NCBI GenBank assembly: GCA_023433465.1
Contig: JAEZCR010000295.1
Location: 1 to 9,488, forward strand
Length of the DNA stretch: 9,488 bases
Reading direction: 5' to 3'
DNA from: Pseudomonadota bacterium
GTDB taxonomy: Bacteria > Pseudomonadota > Gammaproteobacteria > Steroidobacterales > Steroidobacteraceae
In this document: positions 1 to 6,112 of the stretch, one piece after another
Numbering within the stretch: position 1 is the first letter of the stretch
How the letters are laid out: each line of letters begins with the position of its first letter
The notes under the pieces: generated by a model
The model's input: the letters and a program-made list of their open reading frames with translations, nothing else
Database searches by the model: none
What the model was told of the DNA's origin: nothing
Made by a program: the position numbers and the translations under genes

Positions 1-928
1 GGGGGGGGGCGCCGGCCCCCGCGCCGTGGAACCGGTCCACGATCTCGACGCCGAGCTCGAACTTCACGTCGCGCGGATTGCGACCTTCGGCGATGCTCTT
101 GCGCAGCGCGGCGACGTCCGCGAGCGGCCGGAAGGAAAGCAGCTCGAAATAACGCCACATGAGATCGTCGGAGATCGACATGAGCTTGCCGAACTGCACG
201 TCGGCGGGCTCGTTGATGCCGATGTAATTCCCGAGCGATTTCGACATCTTGTTGACGCCGTCGAGACCCTCGAGCAGCGGCATCGTCATCACGATCTGCG
301 GCTCCTGACCGTATGTTTCCTGCAGCTGGCGGCCGACCAGCAGGTTGAACTTCTGGTCCGTTCCGCCAAGCTCGACGTCGCTCCTGAGCGCCACCGAGTC
401 GTAGCCCTGCACGAGTGGATAGAGGAACTCGTGGATCGCGATGGGCTGGCCACCCTTGTAACGCTTCGCGAAATCGTCGCGCTCGAGCATGCGCGCGACG
501 GTGTGCCGGCCGGCGATCTCGATCAATCCCGCCGCGCTCATCGAGCCGAACCAGCGAGAGTTGAAATCCACGCGCGTCTTCGCGGGATCGAGGATCTTGA
601 AGATCTGCTCCTGGTAGGTCTTCGCGTTCGCTTCGACCTGCTCGCGCGTGAGGGGCGGCCGGGTCGCATTACGTCCCGTGGGATCGCCGATCATCCCGGT
701 GAAGTCGCCGATCAGGAACGTGACCTCGTGCCCGAAGTTCTGGAATTGCCGCATCTTGTTGATGAGCACGGTGTGCCCGAGATGCAGGTCCGGCGCGGTC
801 GGGTCGAAACCCGCCTTGATGCGCAGCGGCGTGCCGCGTGTAATTTTTTTAACGAGTTCACTCTCGACCAGGACTTCCTGCGTCCCGCGCAGGAGTTCCG
901 CGATCTGGTTCTGCAATTCGGCGTTCAT
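1..928 (-). CDS. tyrS: Tyrosyl-tRNA synthetase, N-terminal ~309 residues (3' end outside the window)
   Basis: Class I aminoacyl-tRNA synthetase that charges tRNA-Tyr in the cytoplasm. Translating the minus strand from ATG at 928-926 gives an open frame to the left edge. It has the GFDPTAPDLHLGH nucleotide-binding signature (HLGH at residues 49-52, the HIGH motif), the YDSVAL and ELGGTDQKFN tyrosine-pocket stretches, and KMSKS at residues 227-231. KMSKS, rather than KFGKT, marks the second bacterial TyrRS subtype, as found in Pseudomonas. Family length is about 400-425 residues, so roughly 100 are missing, including the C-terminal S4-like RNA-binding domain. The last visible residues form an Ala/Gly/Pro-rich linker encoded by the G/C run at the window edge. 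The start has no Shine-Dalgarno but has a TACAAT box 7 bases upstream. It is divergent from the M23 peptidase. The identification is very secure; only the truncation is unresolved. Confidence 0.97.
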   Translation of the reverse strand, partial: MNAELQNQIAELLRGTQEVLVESELVKKITRGTPLRIKAGFDPTAPDLHLGHTVLINKMRQFQNFGHEVTFLIGDFTGMIGDPTGRNATRPPLTREQVEANAKTYQEQIFKILDPAKTRVDFNSRWFGSMSAAGLIEIAGRHTVARMLERDDFAKRYKGGQPIAIHEFLYPLVQGYDSVALRSDVELGGTDQKFNLLVGRQLQETYGQEPQIVMTMPLLEGLDGVNKMSKSLGNYIGINEPADVQFGKLMSISDDLMWRYFELLSFRPLADVAALRKSIAEGRNPRDVKFELGVEIVDRFHGAGAGAPP

Positions 929-935
929 TCTTCGG

Positions 936-941
936 ATTGTA
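936..941 (-). promoter_or_regulatory. Candidate -10 box of tyrS, suggesting a leaderless mRNA
   Basis: On the minus strand TACAAT (5 of 6 to the sigma-70 -10 consensus) ends 7 bases before the tyrS ATG, so transcription would begin at or next to the start codon. I see no convincing -35 at 16-18 bases spacing (the region reads about ACGGCC), and there is no purine-rich ribosome-binding site between box and start. It is inferred from position and sequence only. Confidence 0.4.
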
Positions 942-994
942 TCTAGGGGTGTTCGGAGGGCCGTTACGATGGTCACATCTGCCCGATAAGGCGA

Positions 995-1024
995 TTGACC
1001 CTTTATCTATCCGTGGGTTACGTT
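995..1024 (+). promoter_or_regulatory. Candidate promoter of the M23 peptidase
   Basis: TTGACC at 995-1000 matches the sigma-70 -35 consensus in 5 of 6 positions. The best -10 at normal spacing is TACGTT at 1019-1024 (18-base spacer), which is weak (3 of 6). Transcription would start close to the GTG at 1034, leaving little or no leader. The -35 lies inside an imperfect dyad, GATAAGG (985-991) and CCTTTATC (1000-1007), which could be an operator or chance. Confidence 0.3.
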
Positions 1025-1033
1025 TTATAGATC

Positions 1034-2356
1034 GTGCCTATTTTCATCAAGTCCGCCATACCCAGGCTGTCACTTCGTAGCGCAGCCGTGCTGCAGGTCG
1101 CGTTGTTCGCCTTCATGGGCGTGCTCGCGGTCATTCCTCGCGAAGACGAAGCCCTGGAACCGCCGCGCACGGCCGAGGTGACCACGACGGAATCCCCGGA
1201 TCCCGCCGCCGACCAAACAACCATGGCGCCATCGGCGCCGGCCCAGGAAGCGAACCTCGCGTTCTCCACGATCGACGTCGTCGTGAGACGCAACGACACG
1301 ATGGACCAGCTGTTCCGTCGCCTCGAATTGAATCTCGCGGATCTTGCCTCGCTGCGAAGCCTGCCCGAGCTGCGCAGCCAGGTGGACAGGCTGAGGCCGG
1401 GCGAAATGCTGCGCTTCATGCACAAGGACGGCGAACTCGTCGGCCTCGAACGCAAGCTCTCCGACAGCGAGACGCTCAAGGTCATTCGCGAAGCGGACGG
1501 CTTCAGCACCAACGTGCTCGAGAATCCGCTCGAAGTGCGCACGCGAACCGCGAGCGGGACCATCGCGAGTTCGCTGTTCCAGGCGACCGCGCAGGCCAGA
1601 CTATCCGACCGCGTCGCCTTCGAAGTCGCCGAGATATTCCAGTACGACATCGACTTCGCGCTCGACATCCAGCAGGGCGACCGTTTCACGGTGATGTACG
1701 AGGAGCTCTACCAGGACGGCGAGCTGCTGCGCACCGGCAACGTCCTCGCCGCGAAGTTCGTGAACAACGGACGCGAGTTCCGCGCGGTGCGTTTCGTCGA
1801 TTCGTCCGGACGCGCCGAGTACTACACGCCCGAGGGCAAGAGCCTGCGCAAGGCATTCATGCGGGCGCCGGTGCAGTTCTCGCGCATCAGCTCGCGCTTC
1901 AATCTTTCGCGCAAACATCCGGTGCTCAACCGCATTCGCGCCCACAAGGGCGTCGACTACGCCGCGGCGACCGGCACGCCCGTGCGCGCGGCCGGCGAAG
2001 GCAAGGTGCGTTTCGTCGGGCAGAAAGGCGGGTATGGCAATGTGATCGAGCTCGAGCACGGCTCCAACGTTGTGACCGTATACGGACACCTGTCGCGCTT
2101 CGCGAAGGGCCTGCGCCGCGGACAACGCGTCGAGCTCGGCAAGGTCATCGGCTACGTGGGCCAGACCGGCCTCGCCACCGGACCGCACCTCCACTACGAA
2201 TATCGCGTGCGCGGAACGCACAAGAATCCGCAGACCGTGCCGCTGCCGGACGCGGCGCCGATCGCCGAATCCGAGCGCGAGAATTTCCTCGTCACGACCG
2301 CGGGCCTGGTGAACGTGCTCGACCTGCCGGCCGGGCCGGCGCTGGTCGCGAGATAA
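1034..2356 (+). CDS. Membrane-anchored M23 family murein endopeptidase (MepM/YebA-like)
   Basis: Predicted zinc endopeptidase that cuts peptide cross-links in peptidoglycan from the periplasmic side. Residues 1-17 are a short basic N-terminus; 18-34 are a hydrophobic signal anchor; 36-75 are a Pro/Thr/Ala-rich linker. Residues 78-135 resemble the OapA/LysM-like domain (DTMDQLFRRLEL...RPGEMLRF), and about 155-275 the Csd3-like second domain seen in MepM. The C-terminal LytM domain has all metal and catalytic residues: H304 and D308 (HKGVD), H352 (YGHL), H385 and H387 (GPHLHYE). At 440 residues the length equals E. coli MepM. The GTG at 1034 is the first possible start, since an in-frame TAG ends 3 bases before it. 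It has no Shine-Dalgarno, so a later start such as GTG 1088 is possible but would shorten the anchor. The gene is divergent from tyrS and converges on ppx. Confidence 0.93.
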   Translation: MPIFIKSAIPRLSLRSAAVLQVALFAFMGVLAVIPREDEALEPPRTAEVTTTESPDPAADQTTMAPSAPAQEANLAFSTIDVVVRRNDTMDQLFRRLELNLADLASLRSLPELRSQVDRLRPGEMLRFMHKDGELVGLERKLSDSETLKVIREADGFSTNVLENPLEVRTRTASGTIASSLFQATAQARLSDRVAFEVAEIFQYDIDFALDIQQGDRFTVMYEELYQDGELLRTGNVLAAKFVNNGREFRAVRFVDSSGRAEYYTPEGKSLRKAFMRAPVQFSRISSRFNLSRKHPVLNRIRAHKGVDYAAATGTPVRAAGEGKVRFVGQKGGYGNVIELEHGSNVVTVYGHLSRFAKGLRRGQRVELGKVIGYVGQTGLATGPHLHYEYRVRGTHKNPQTVPLPDAAPIAESERENFLVTTAGLVNVLDLPAGPALVAR

Positions 2357-2397
2357 GCAGGACGATCGTCGCGCGCCGCGGGCGTTCCGCGGCCTGC
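2357..2397. terminator. Hairpin-rich spacer between convergent genes, possible terminator
   Basis: Just after the peptidase stop lies a 10-base palindrome, GACGATCGTC (2361-2370). It is followed by a hairpin with a perfect 7-base G/C stem (2375-2381 with 2387-2393) and a 5-base loop. GCAGG at 2357-2361 can also pair with CCTGC at 2393-2397. No T-run follows on either strand, so it is not a classic intrinsic terminator. It could halt or protect the 3' ends of both the peptidase and ppx transcripts. Confidence 0.3.
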
Positions 2398-2415
2398 CTC
2401 CGACCACCCACCTGA

Positions 2416-3936
2416 CTACTTCGCGCCCGGCACACGCAGCTGGAATCCCACCGACTTCAGGTTGTCAATCTCGAGCTTGAGGTCCGCGACGGTCAGCGGA
2501 TGATCGTCGAGCCAGCCCGACGGAAACCGCATCTCTAGCGCGTTCTTGCGCGGCGTCAACCGGATGCGCGGCAACGCCACGCTGGTGCGTCCGCGATGCA
2601 GCAGCACCGCGAGACGCAGCAGCAGTGTCATGGCCGGCGCGCGCTTGTCCCAGGGCGGATTGAGATTGTCGGCTTCCTCGATCGCCGGCCTGCGGCGGTG
2701 ACTGCCGACCATGAGCGAGAGCAGCTTCTGCTCCTCGCGCGGGAAACCCGCCATGTCCGCGTTCGCGAGTAGATAGGCGCCGTGGCGGTGATAACCGCCG
2801 TGCGCGACATCGAGGCCGATTTCGTGCAGGCGGGCCGCCCAGCGCAGCAGCAGCTCGATCTCCGGGTCGGCGAGCGCCCACTCTTCCTCGATCTGTTCCA
2901 GGAACCCGACCGCGGTCGTCTCCACGCGCTCGGCCTGCGCGAGATCGACGTGAAACCGCTCCTGCATGCTGCGCACGGTGCGTTCCCGCGCATCCTCGTC
3001 GGTGTAGCGGCCGAGCAGGTCATAGAGGATTCCCTCGCGCATCGCGCCGTCCGCGACCTTCATCGACTCGATGCCGAGCTGCTCGAAGATCTCGGCGAGG
3101 ACCGCGACGCCGCCGGCGATCGACAGCTTTCGTTCGTCCTGGATCGCGCTCTGGCGCAGGTCGCGGATGTGATCGAGCTTGCCGAGCTCGTGAATGACGC
3201 GATCGAGACCGTCTGCGCTGATGGTGTCGGCCGTGGCGGAATCGAGTTCACCGATCAGGTCGCCGATCGCGCGCACGGTGCCGGAGCTGCCCACCGCCTC
3301 GTCCCAGCCGCGCCGGCGGAACGCGGCCTGGTAGGACTCGATCGCGCGTCGCGCCGCGACCCGCGCGCGCTCCATGCGCTTGCGCGAGAGCCGGCCGTCC
3401 ACGAAGAATTTTTCGCTGAGGCGCACGCATCCGATCTGCAGGCTCTCCATCTCGAGTGGCTCGAGCCCCACGCCGATGACGATCTCGGTGCTGCCGCCGC
3501 CGATGTCGCAAACCAGTCGCCGGCCTGGACCGGCGGGCATCGTGTGTGCGACGCCCGAGTAGATGAGGCGCGCCTCTTCGATACCCGAAACGATCTCGAT
3601 GGGATGTCCAAGCGCCTCGCGCACGCGGTCGATGAAGGCTGCCTTTCTGCGTGCCCGCCGGAACGCGCTGGTGCCGACGACACGCACGCTGTCGGGCCGC
3701 ATGTCGCGCAGCCGCTGCCCGAATCGTTCGAGACACGCGAGCGCGCGTTTCGTGACGTCCTTGTTCAGGCGGCCGTCGGCCTCGAGACCCGCGCCGAGAC
3801 GCACCATCTCGCGCAGGCGATCGACGATGACGAGCTGGCCGTGCGTGTAACGCGCGACCACCATGTGGAAGCTGTTGGAACCGAGATCGACCGCAGCCAG
3901 GACGTCCGGGACGGACTTCGAAGCGCGTCGCGCCAC
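2416..3936 (-). CDS. ppx: Ppx/GppA family exopolyphosphatase
   Basis: Cytoplasmic hydrolase that removes terminal phosphate from polyphosphate and, in some members, converts pppGpp to ppGpp. The N-terminal ASKHA-fold half has DLGSNSFH at 17-24, SGIEEAR at 118-124 (the Glu position that is catalytic in E. coli PPX), CDIGGGSTE at 143-151 and GSSGT at 216-220. The C-terminal half carries the HD-like helical domain typical of long PPX enzymes (LHEIGLDVAHGGYHRHGAYLL at about 370-390, SHRRR at 412-416) and a final alpha/beta region. At 506 residues it is close to E. coli PPX (513) and much longer than single-module versions, which favours exopolyphosphatase over GppA, though sequence alone does not settle this. 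The GTG start at 3936 has no clear ribosome-binding site and lies 15 bases after the erpA stop, in the same frame. It is the last gene of the rppH block. Confidence 0.92.
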   Translation of the reverse strand: MARRASKSVPDVLAAVDLGSNSFHMVVARYTHGQLVIVDRLREMVRLGAGLEADGRLNKDVTKRALACLERFGQRLRDMRPDSVRVVGTSAFRRARRKAAFIDRVREALGHPIEIVSGIEEARLIYSGVAHTMPAGPGRRLVCDIGGGSTEIVIGVGLEPLEMESLQIGCVRLSEKFFVDGRLSRKRMERARVAARRAIESYQAAFRRRGWDEAVGSSGTVRAIGDLIGELDSATADTISADGLDRVIHELGKLDHIRDLRQSAIQDERKLSIAGGVAVLAEIFEQLGIESMKVADGAMREGILYDLLGRYTDEDARERTVRSMQERFHVDLAQAERVETTAVGFLEQIEEEWALADPEIELLLRWAARLHEIGLDVAHGGYHRHGAYLLANADMAGFPREEQKLLSLMVGSHRRRPAIEEADNLNPPWDKRAPAMTLLLRLAVLLHRGRTSVALPRIRLTPRKNALEMRFPSGWLDDHPLTVADLKLEIDNLKSVGFQLRVPGAK

Positions 3937-3951
3937 GTCAGTGCGTGGTTG

Positions 3952-4302
3952 TCAGGCCGAGAATGAGGAGCCGCAACCGCAGGTGGTCTGCGCGTTCGGA
4001 TTGCGGATCACGAACTGCGCGCCATCGAGTCCCTCGCGATAGTCGATCTCGGCGCCGGTCAGGTACTGGATGCTCATCGGGTCGATTAGCAACTTGACCC
4101 CGAGATTCTCGACGCAGGTATCGCCGTCCTGCTCGGCTTCGTCGAACTCGAAGCCGTATTGCATGCCCGAGCATCCGCCGCCCTGCACGAACACGCGCAG
4201 TTTGAGGTTCGGATTGCCCTCGCCGCGGATCAGGTCGCCGACCTTGCGGGCCGCTGCGTCGGTAAACGTCAGGCTATCGGTTTCGGAATGGGTTTCAGTC
4301 AT
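3952..4302 (-). CDS. erpA: Iron-sulfur cluster insertion protein ErpA (A-type carrier)
   Basis: A-type carrier that passes Fe-S clusters from the ISC or SUF scaffold to apoproteins such as the IspG/IspH isoprenoid enzymes. The 116 residues form one HesB/IscA domain (about 11-115) with the three cluster-ligand cysteines in the expected places: C44 in GGGCSGMQYGF, and C108 and C110 in the TTCGCGSSFSA tail. The QYGFEFD and IDPMSIQYLTGAEIDYREGL stretches and the tail are ErpA-like rather than IscA-like. An extra Cys at 63 is not a known ligand. The frame stays open upstream to 4440, but that part overlaps the bactofilin gene and is Arg/Pro/Ser-rich shadow sequence, so ATG 4302, which begins the typical short acidic N-terminus, is the start. 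No strong Shine-Dalgarno is visible. The gene lies 10 bases after the bactofilin stop, and co-translation is likely. Confidence 0.96.
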   Translation of the reverse strand: MTETHSETDSLTFTDAAARKVGDLIRGEGNPNLKLRVFVQGGGCSGMQYGFEFDEAEQDGDTCVENLGVKLLIDPMSIQYLTGAEIDYREGLDGAQFVIRNPNAQTTCGCGSSFSA

Positions 4303-4312
4303 GACTCGCACA

Positions 4313-4744
4313 CTACGCGCCGGATTTGACGGTCGCAACCGCGTCGGCCTCGTCGGACTTGCGGTCCGGCTCGGGGGCCACCGCGGCCTGGGTGACCGGG
4401 ATGAGCTTGCCCGTAATGACGGCGCCAGGCGCCATTTCAATCACGCCGTAGTGAACATTGCCATTGACCCGCGCTTTTCCGCCCAGGACCAGGCGTTCCC
4501 GCGCGTACATGTCGCCATTCACGGTTCCGTTCATGACGATGTTCGTGACTTCGACGTTGCCTTCGATGAAGCCGCTTTCGCTCACCGACAGGGCGCCACC
4601 GTCCTCGGCCGTGCTGCGGACGTTACCGAGCACGCGGCCATCTAGATGGAGACCACCCGAGAATTCGAGATCGCCCTTGAGATTCGCCGTCCTGCCGAGC
4701 AGCGTGTCGATGCGCGTGGATACGTGTTTGCGTCGCCCGAACAT
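4313..4744 (-). CDS. Bactofilin (polymer-forming cytoskeletal protein)
   Basis: Small beta-helical protein that polymerises without nucleotide into membrane-associated filaments and acts as a scaffold for envelope enzymes. Residues 1-11 (MFGRRKHVSTR) resemble the short hydrophobic/basic N-terminal tail that binds the membrane in Caulobacter BacA. Residues 12-116 carry the repeating pattern of the bactofilin domain, with Gly-Asn/Gly-Asp turns and hydrophobic residues about every six (GDLEFSG, GRVLGNV, GFIEGNVEV, GTVNGDM, ARVNGNV, AVITGKL). Residues 117-143 are an Ala/Pro/charged, probably disordered tail. Length is normal for proteobacterial members. The ATG at 4744 has the best ribosome-binding site of the block, GGGAG (4755-4751) with 6-base spacing. 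It sits 19 bases after the DUF6776-like gene and 10 before erpA. Bactofilin genes elsewhere often adjoin M23 peptidase genes; here one lies about 2 kb away on the other strand. Confidence 0.93.
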   Translation of the reverse strand: MFGRRKHVSTRIDTLLGRTANLKGDLEFSGGLHLDGRVLGNVRSTAEDGGALSVSESGFIEGNVEVTNIVMNGTVNGDMYARERLVLGGKARVNGNVHYGVIEMAPGAVITGKLIPVTQAAVAPEPDRKSDEADAVATVKSGA

Positions 4745-4763
4745 TCCCTACTCCCACGCCCGC

Positions 4764-5489
4764 TCACTGCGGATCGACATTCCATACGTAAGACTGTTGC
4801 ACCGGGGCGGCGCCGCGCCGGTTGGACCTGACTTCGACGATGAGCTGTTCGGGTTTCATGCCGGCCGGCATCGTGATTTCCTCATCGATGTTCTCGAGAT
4901 AGCGAAACGTAAAGGGTATCTCACGACGTTTGCCGCCCGAGAGTGTCGCGAAATCCGCACGCCCGGGCTTGCCATCGATCTCGCCATCGACCGACAGAAC
5001 GACGACACCACTGACCACCGTGTCCGGCTTCATGGGCTGGACCAGGGTCACGCGGATCCGAAACTTGTTTGCCGTGGCCGTGGCCACCATACGCGCCTGC
5101 TGGATTTTTACCTCGGCCGAGTTCGCATTTTGGGTGACGATTCCGCGGTAAAAGGCCAAATCCTGGTTCAAACGGGCCACCTGGGCCTGAAGCTCGCCGA
5201 TGGTGCGACGAACCTCCTCGCGCTCCCGGGTCTGCCCTACGGTCGAGGATTCCAGTTGCGCGATCTGGGCGCGCAACTCGGAGATCGTGCCCTCCTGTTT
5301 CTCGATCGTGTCGCGCAGTTCGCTGCGCTCCTTGAAGGCCGCGGGGGCATCGAAGCCCGCCCGATAACGGCCGAGCTCGAACATCCCGTACACGCTCGCC
5401 GCGATCACGAGCACGAGCAGCACGATGGTGAAGGTCCGGCGCCCCGGAGCGTAAGTCGTGACGACGAGTTTCGGCGGCAGTCCGGGCAT
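4764..5489 (-). CDS. DUF6776-like bitopic membrane protein with periplasmic coiled coil (function unknown)
   Basis: No function is known to me. The 241 residues show: a short basic N-terminus (1-18, with RR at 17-18) predicted to face the cytoplasm; one transmembrane helix at about 19-38; a charged coiled-coil stretch at about 50-113 with heptad-like Leu/Ile spacing (ELRDTIEKQEGTISELRAQI, then IGELQAQVARLNQDLAFYR); and a C-terminal domain at about 122-240, rich in alternating hydrophobic residues and probably beta-stranded, in the periplasm. The FYRGIV motif after the coil and the layout recall the proteobacterial DUF6776 family. That name is from memory and should be checked. The ATG at 5489 follows the rppH stop by 6 bases. 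The gene precedes bactofilin, so it may be a membrane partner of the bactofilin scaffold; this is inferred from position alone. Confidence 0.8.
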   Translation of the reverse strand: MPGLPPKLVVTTYAPGRRTFTIVLLVLVIAASVYGMFELGRYRAGFDAPAAFKERSELRDTIEKQEGTISELRAQIAQLESSTVGQTREREEVRRTIGELQAQVARLNQDLAFYRGIVTQNANSAEVKIQQARMVATATANKFRIRVTLVQPMKPDTVVSGVVVLSVDGEIDGKPGRADFATLSGGKRREIPFTFRYLENIDEEITMPAGMKPEQLIVEVRSNRRGAAPVQQSYVWNVDPQ

Positions 5490-5495
5490 CCCGAC

Positions 5496-6044
5496 TCAGG
5501 CCTCGGCGGGCGCCGCGAGCTCCGACTGCCACCACTCGGGCAGCGGCGGAGCGCCGTCCGGAAATGCCAGCGCCGCGAGCTCGGTGAGCATCGCGGCGTA
5601 CACCGGGCGCTTGAACCAGATCACCTCGCGCACCGGCTCCCAGTAGTTTGACCAGCGCCAGCCGTCGAACTCGGGTTCGTTGGTGTGCGCGAAACTGAAA
5701 TCCAGGCTGCTCTCGGGCACCGCGAGTCCCAGCAGGAACCAGCGCTGCTTCTGGCCGATGCAGGTCGGGCCGCGGCCGCGGCGCACGTAGCGCTTCGGCA
5801 GTCGATATCGGATCCAGTCCGAGGTCGAACCCCGCATCGTGACGTGCCGTCTTTCGAGGCCGATTTCCTCGTGCAGCTCGCGGTACAGGGCCTGTTCTAT
5901 CTGCTCGCCCTGCCGCACTCCGCCCTGCGGGAACTGCCAGCCGCGCCCGCCAGTGCGCTGCCCCAGGAATACCTCGCCATTGTCGCGCATCAACACGATG
6001 CCGACATTGGCGCGGTACCCCTCCCCGTCGATCCAATCGCTCAT
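5496..6044 (-). CDS. rppH: RNA pyrophosphohydrolase RppH (Nudix hydrolase)
   Basis: Removes pyrophosphate from the 5' triphosphate end of mRNAs, which exposes a monophosphate and triggers RNase E-dependent decay. The 182 residues match E. coli RppH along nearly the whole length: GYRANVGIVL at 9-18, WQFPQGG at 36-42, a complete Nudix box at 41-63 (G41, E47, R55-E56, E59-E60, G62), RYRLPKRYVRR at 79-89, CIGQKQRWFLL at 95-105, EFDGWRWSNYWEPVREVIWFKRPVY at about 125-149. The open frame runs on to 6236, but the ATG at 6044 gives the family N-terminus (MSDWIDGEGYR), and the extra upstream residues are Arg/Ala-rich and would overlap the permease gene. It is the first gene of a five-gene block. A promoter-like pair lies so close to the ATG that the transcript would be leaderless. 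Confidence 0.97.
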   Translation of the reverse strand: MSDWIDGEGYRANVGIVLMRDNGEVFLGQRTGGRGWQFPQGGVRQGEQIEQALYRELHEEIGLERRHVTMRGSTSDWIRYRLPKRYVRRGRGPTCIGQKQRWFLLGLAVPESSLDFSFAHTNEPEFDGWRWSNYWEPVREVIWFKRPVYAAMLTELAALAFPDGAPPLPEWWQSELAAPAEA

Positions 6045-6051
6045 GAGGAAT

Positions 6052-6080
6052 GTTTTACCGGGTGACAGCCGATTGAACAA
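6052..6080 (-). promoter_or_regulatory. Candidate promoter of the rppH block
   Basis: Minus-strand TTGTTC (6080-6075) and TAAAAC (6057-6052) are separated by exactly 17 bases. The -10 matches 4 of 6 consensus bases and the -35 matches 3 of 6 (the TTG core). The -10 ends 7 bases before the rppH ATG, so initiation would fall on or next to the start codon; no Shine-Dalgarno lies in between. On the opposite strand TTGAAC (6073-6078) overlaps this -35 and could serve the permease gene, but no good -10 follows it. Confidence 0.4.
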
Positions 6081-6112
6081 GGCAGCGGGCCCGATCTGTT
6101 GGAGAATGAGGC

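Noticed and set aside
844..850. Run of seven A on the coding strand of tyrS as a programmed frameshift site
   Set aside because: It encodes the Lys-Lys of the normal TyrRS frame, which continues unbroken. No alternative product or stimulatory structure is apparent.
26..946. Long plus-strand open frame over tyrS
   Set aside because: The protein is rich in Arg, Glu, Asp, His and Leu with no recognisable motif, typical of the antisense of a GC-rich gene. The opposite strand encodes clear TyrRS motifs.
929..1033. Small RNA or tRNA between tyrS and the peptidase
   Set aside because: No cloverleaf or terminator hairpin with a T-run is present in these 105 bases; only promoter-like boxes and a weak dyad.
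2782..3966. 394-codon plus-strand open frame
   Set aside because: It lies wholly opposite ppx, whose motifs are certain. Its own sequence is Arg/Ala/Asp/His-rich shadow without family signals.
4303..4440. N-terminal extension of erpA to an upstream ATG
   Set aside because: The extension overlaps the bactofilin reading frame, is Arg/Pro/Ser-rich and is absent from ErpA proteins. ATG 4302 gives the family N-terminus.
4458..5651. 397-codon plus-strand open frame
   Set aside because: It runs across three minus-strand genes (bactofilin, DUF6776-like, rppH), including their boundaries, and shows no domain pattern.
6045..6112. Cobalamin riboswitch upstream of the permease
   Set aside because: Only 68 bases separate the permease from rppH, too little for a cobalamin riboswitch of about 200 bases, and no B12-box-like sequence is visible.
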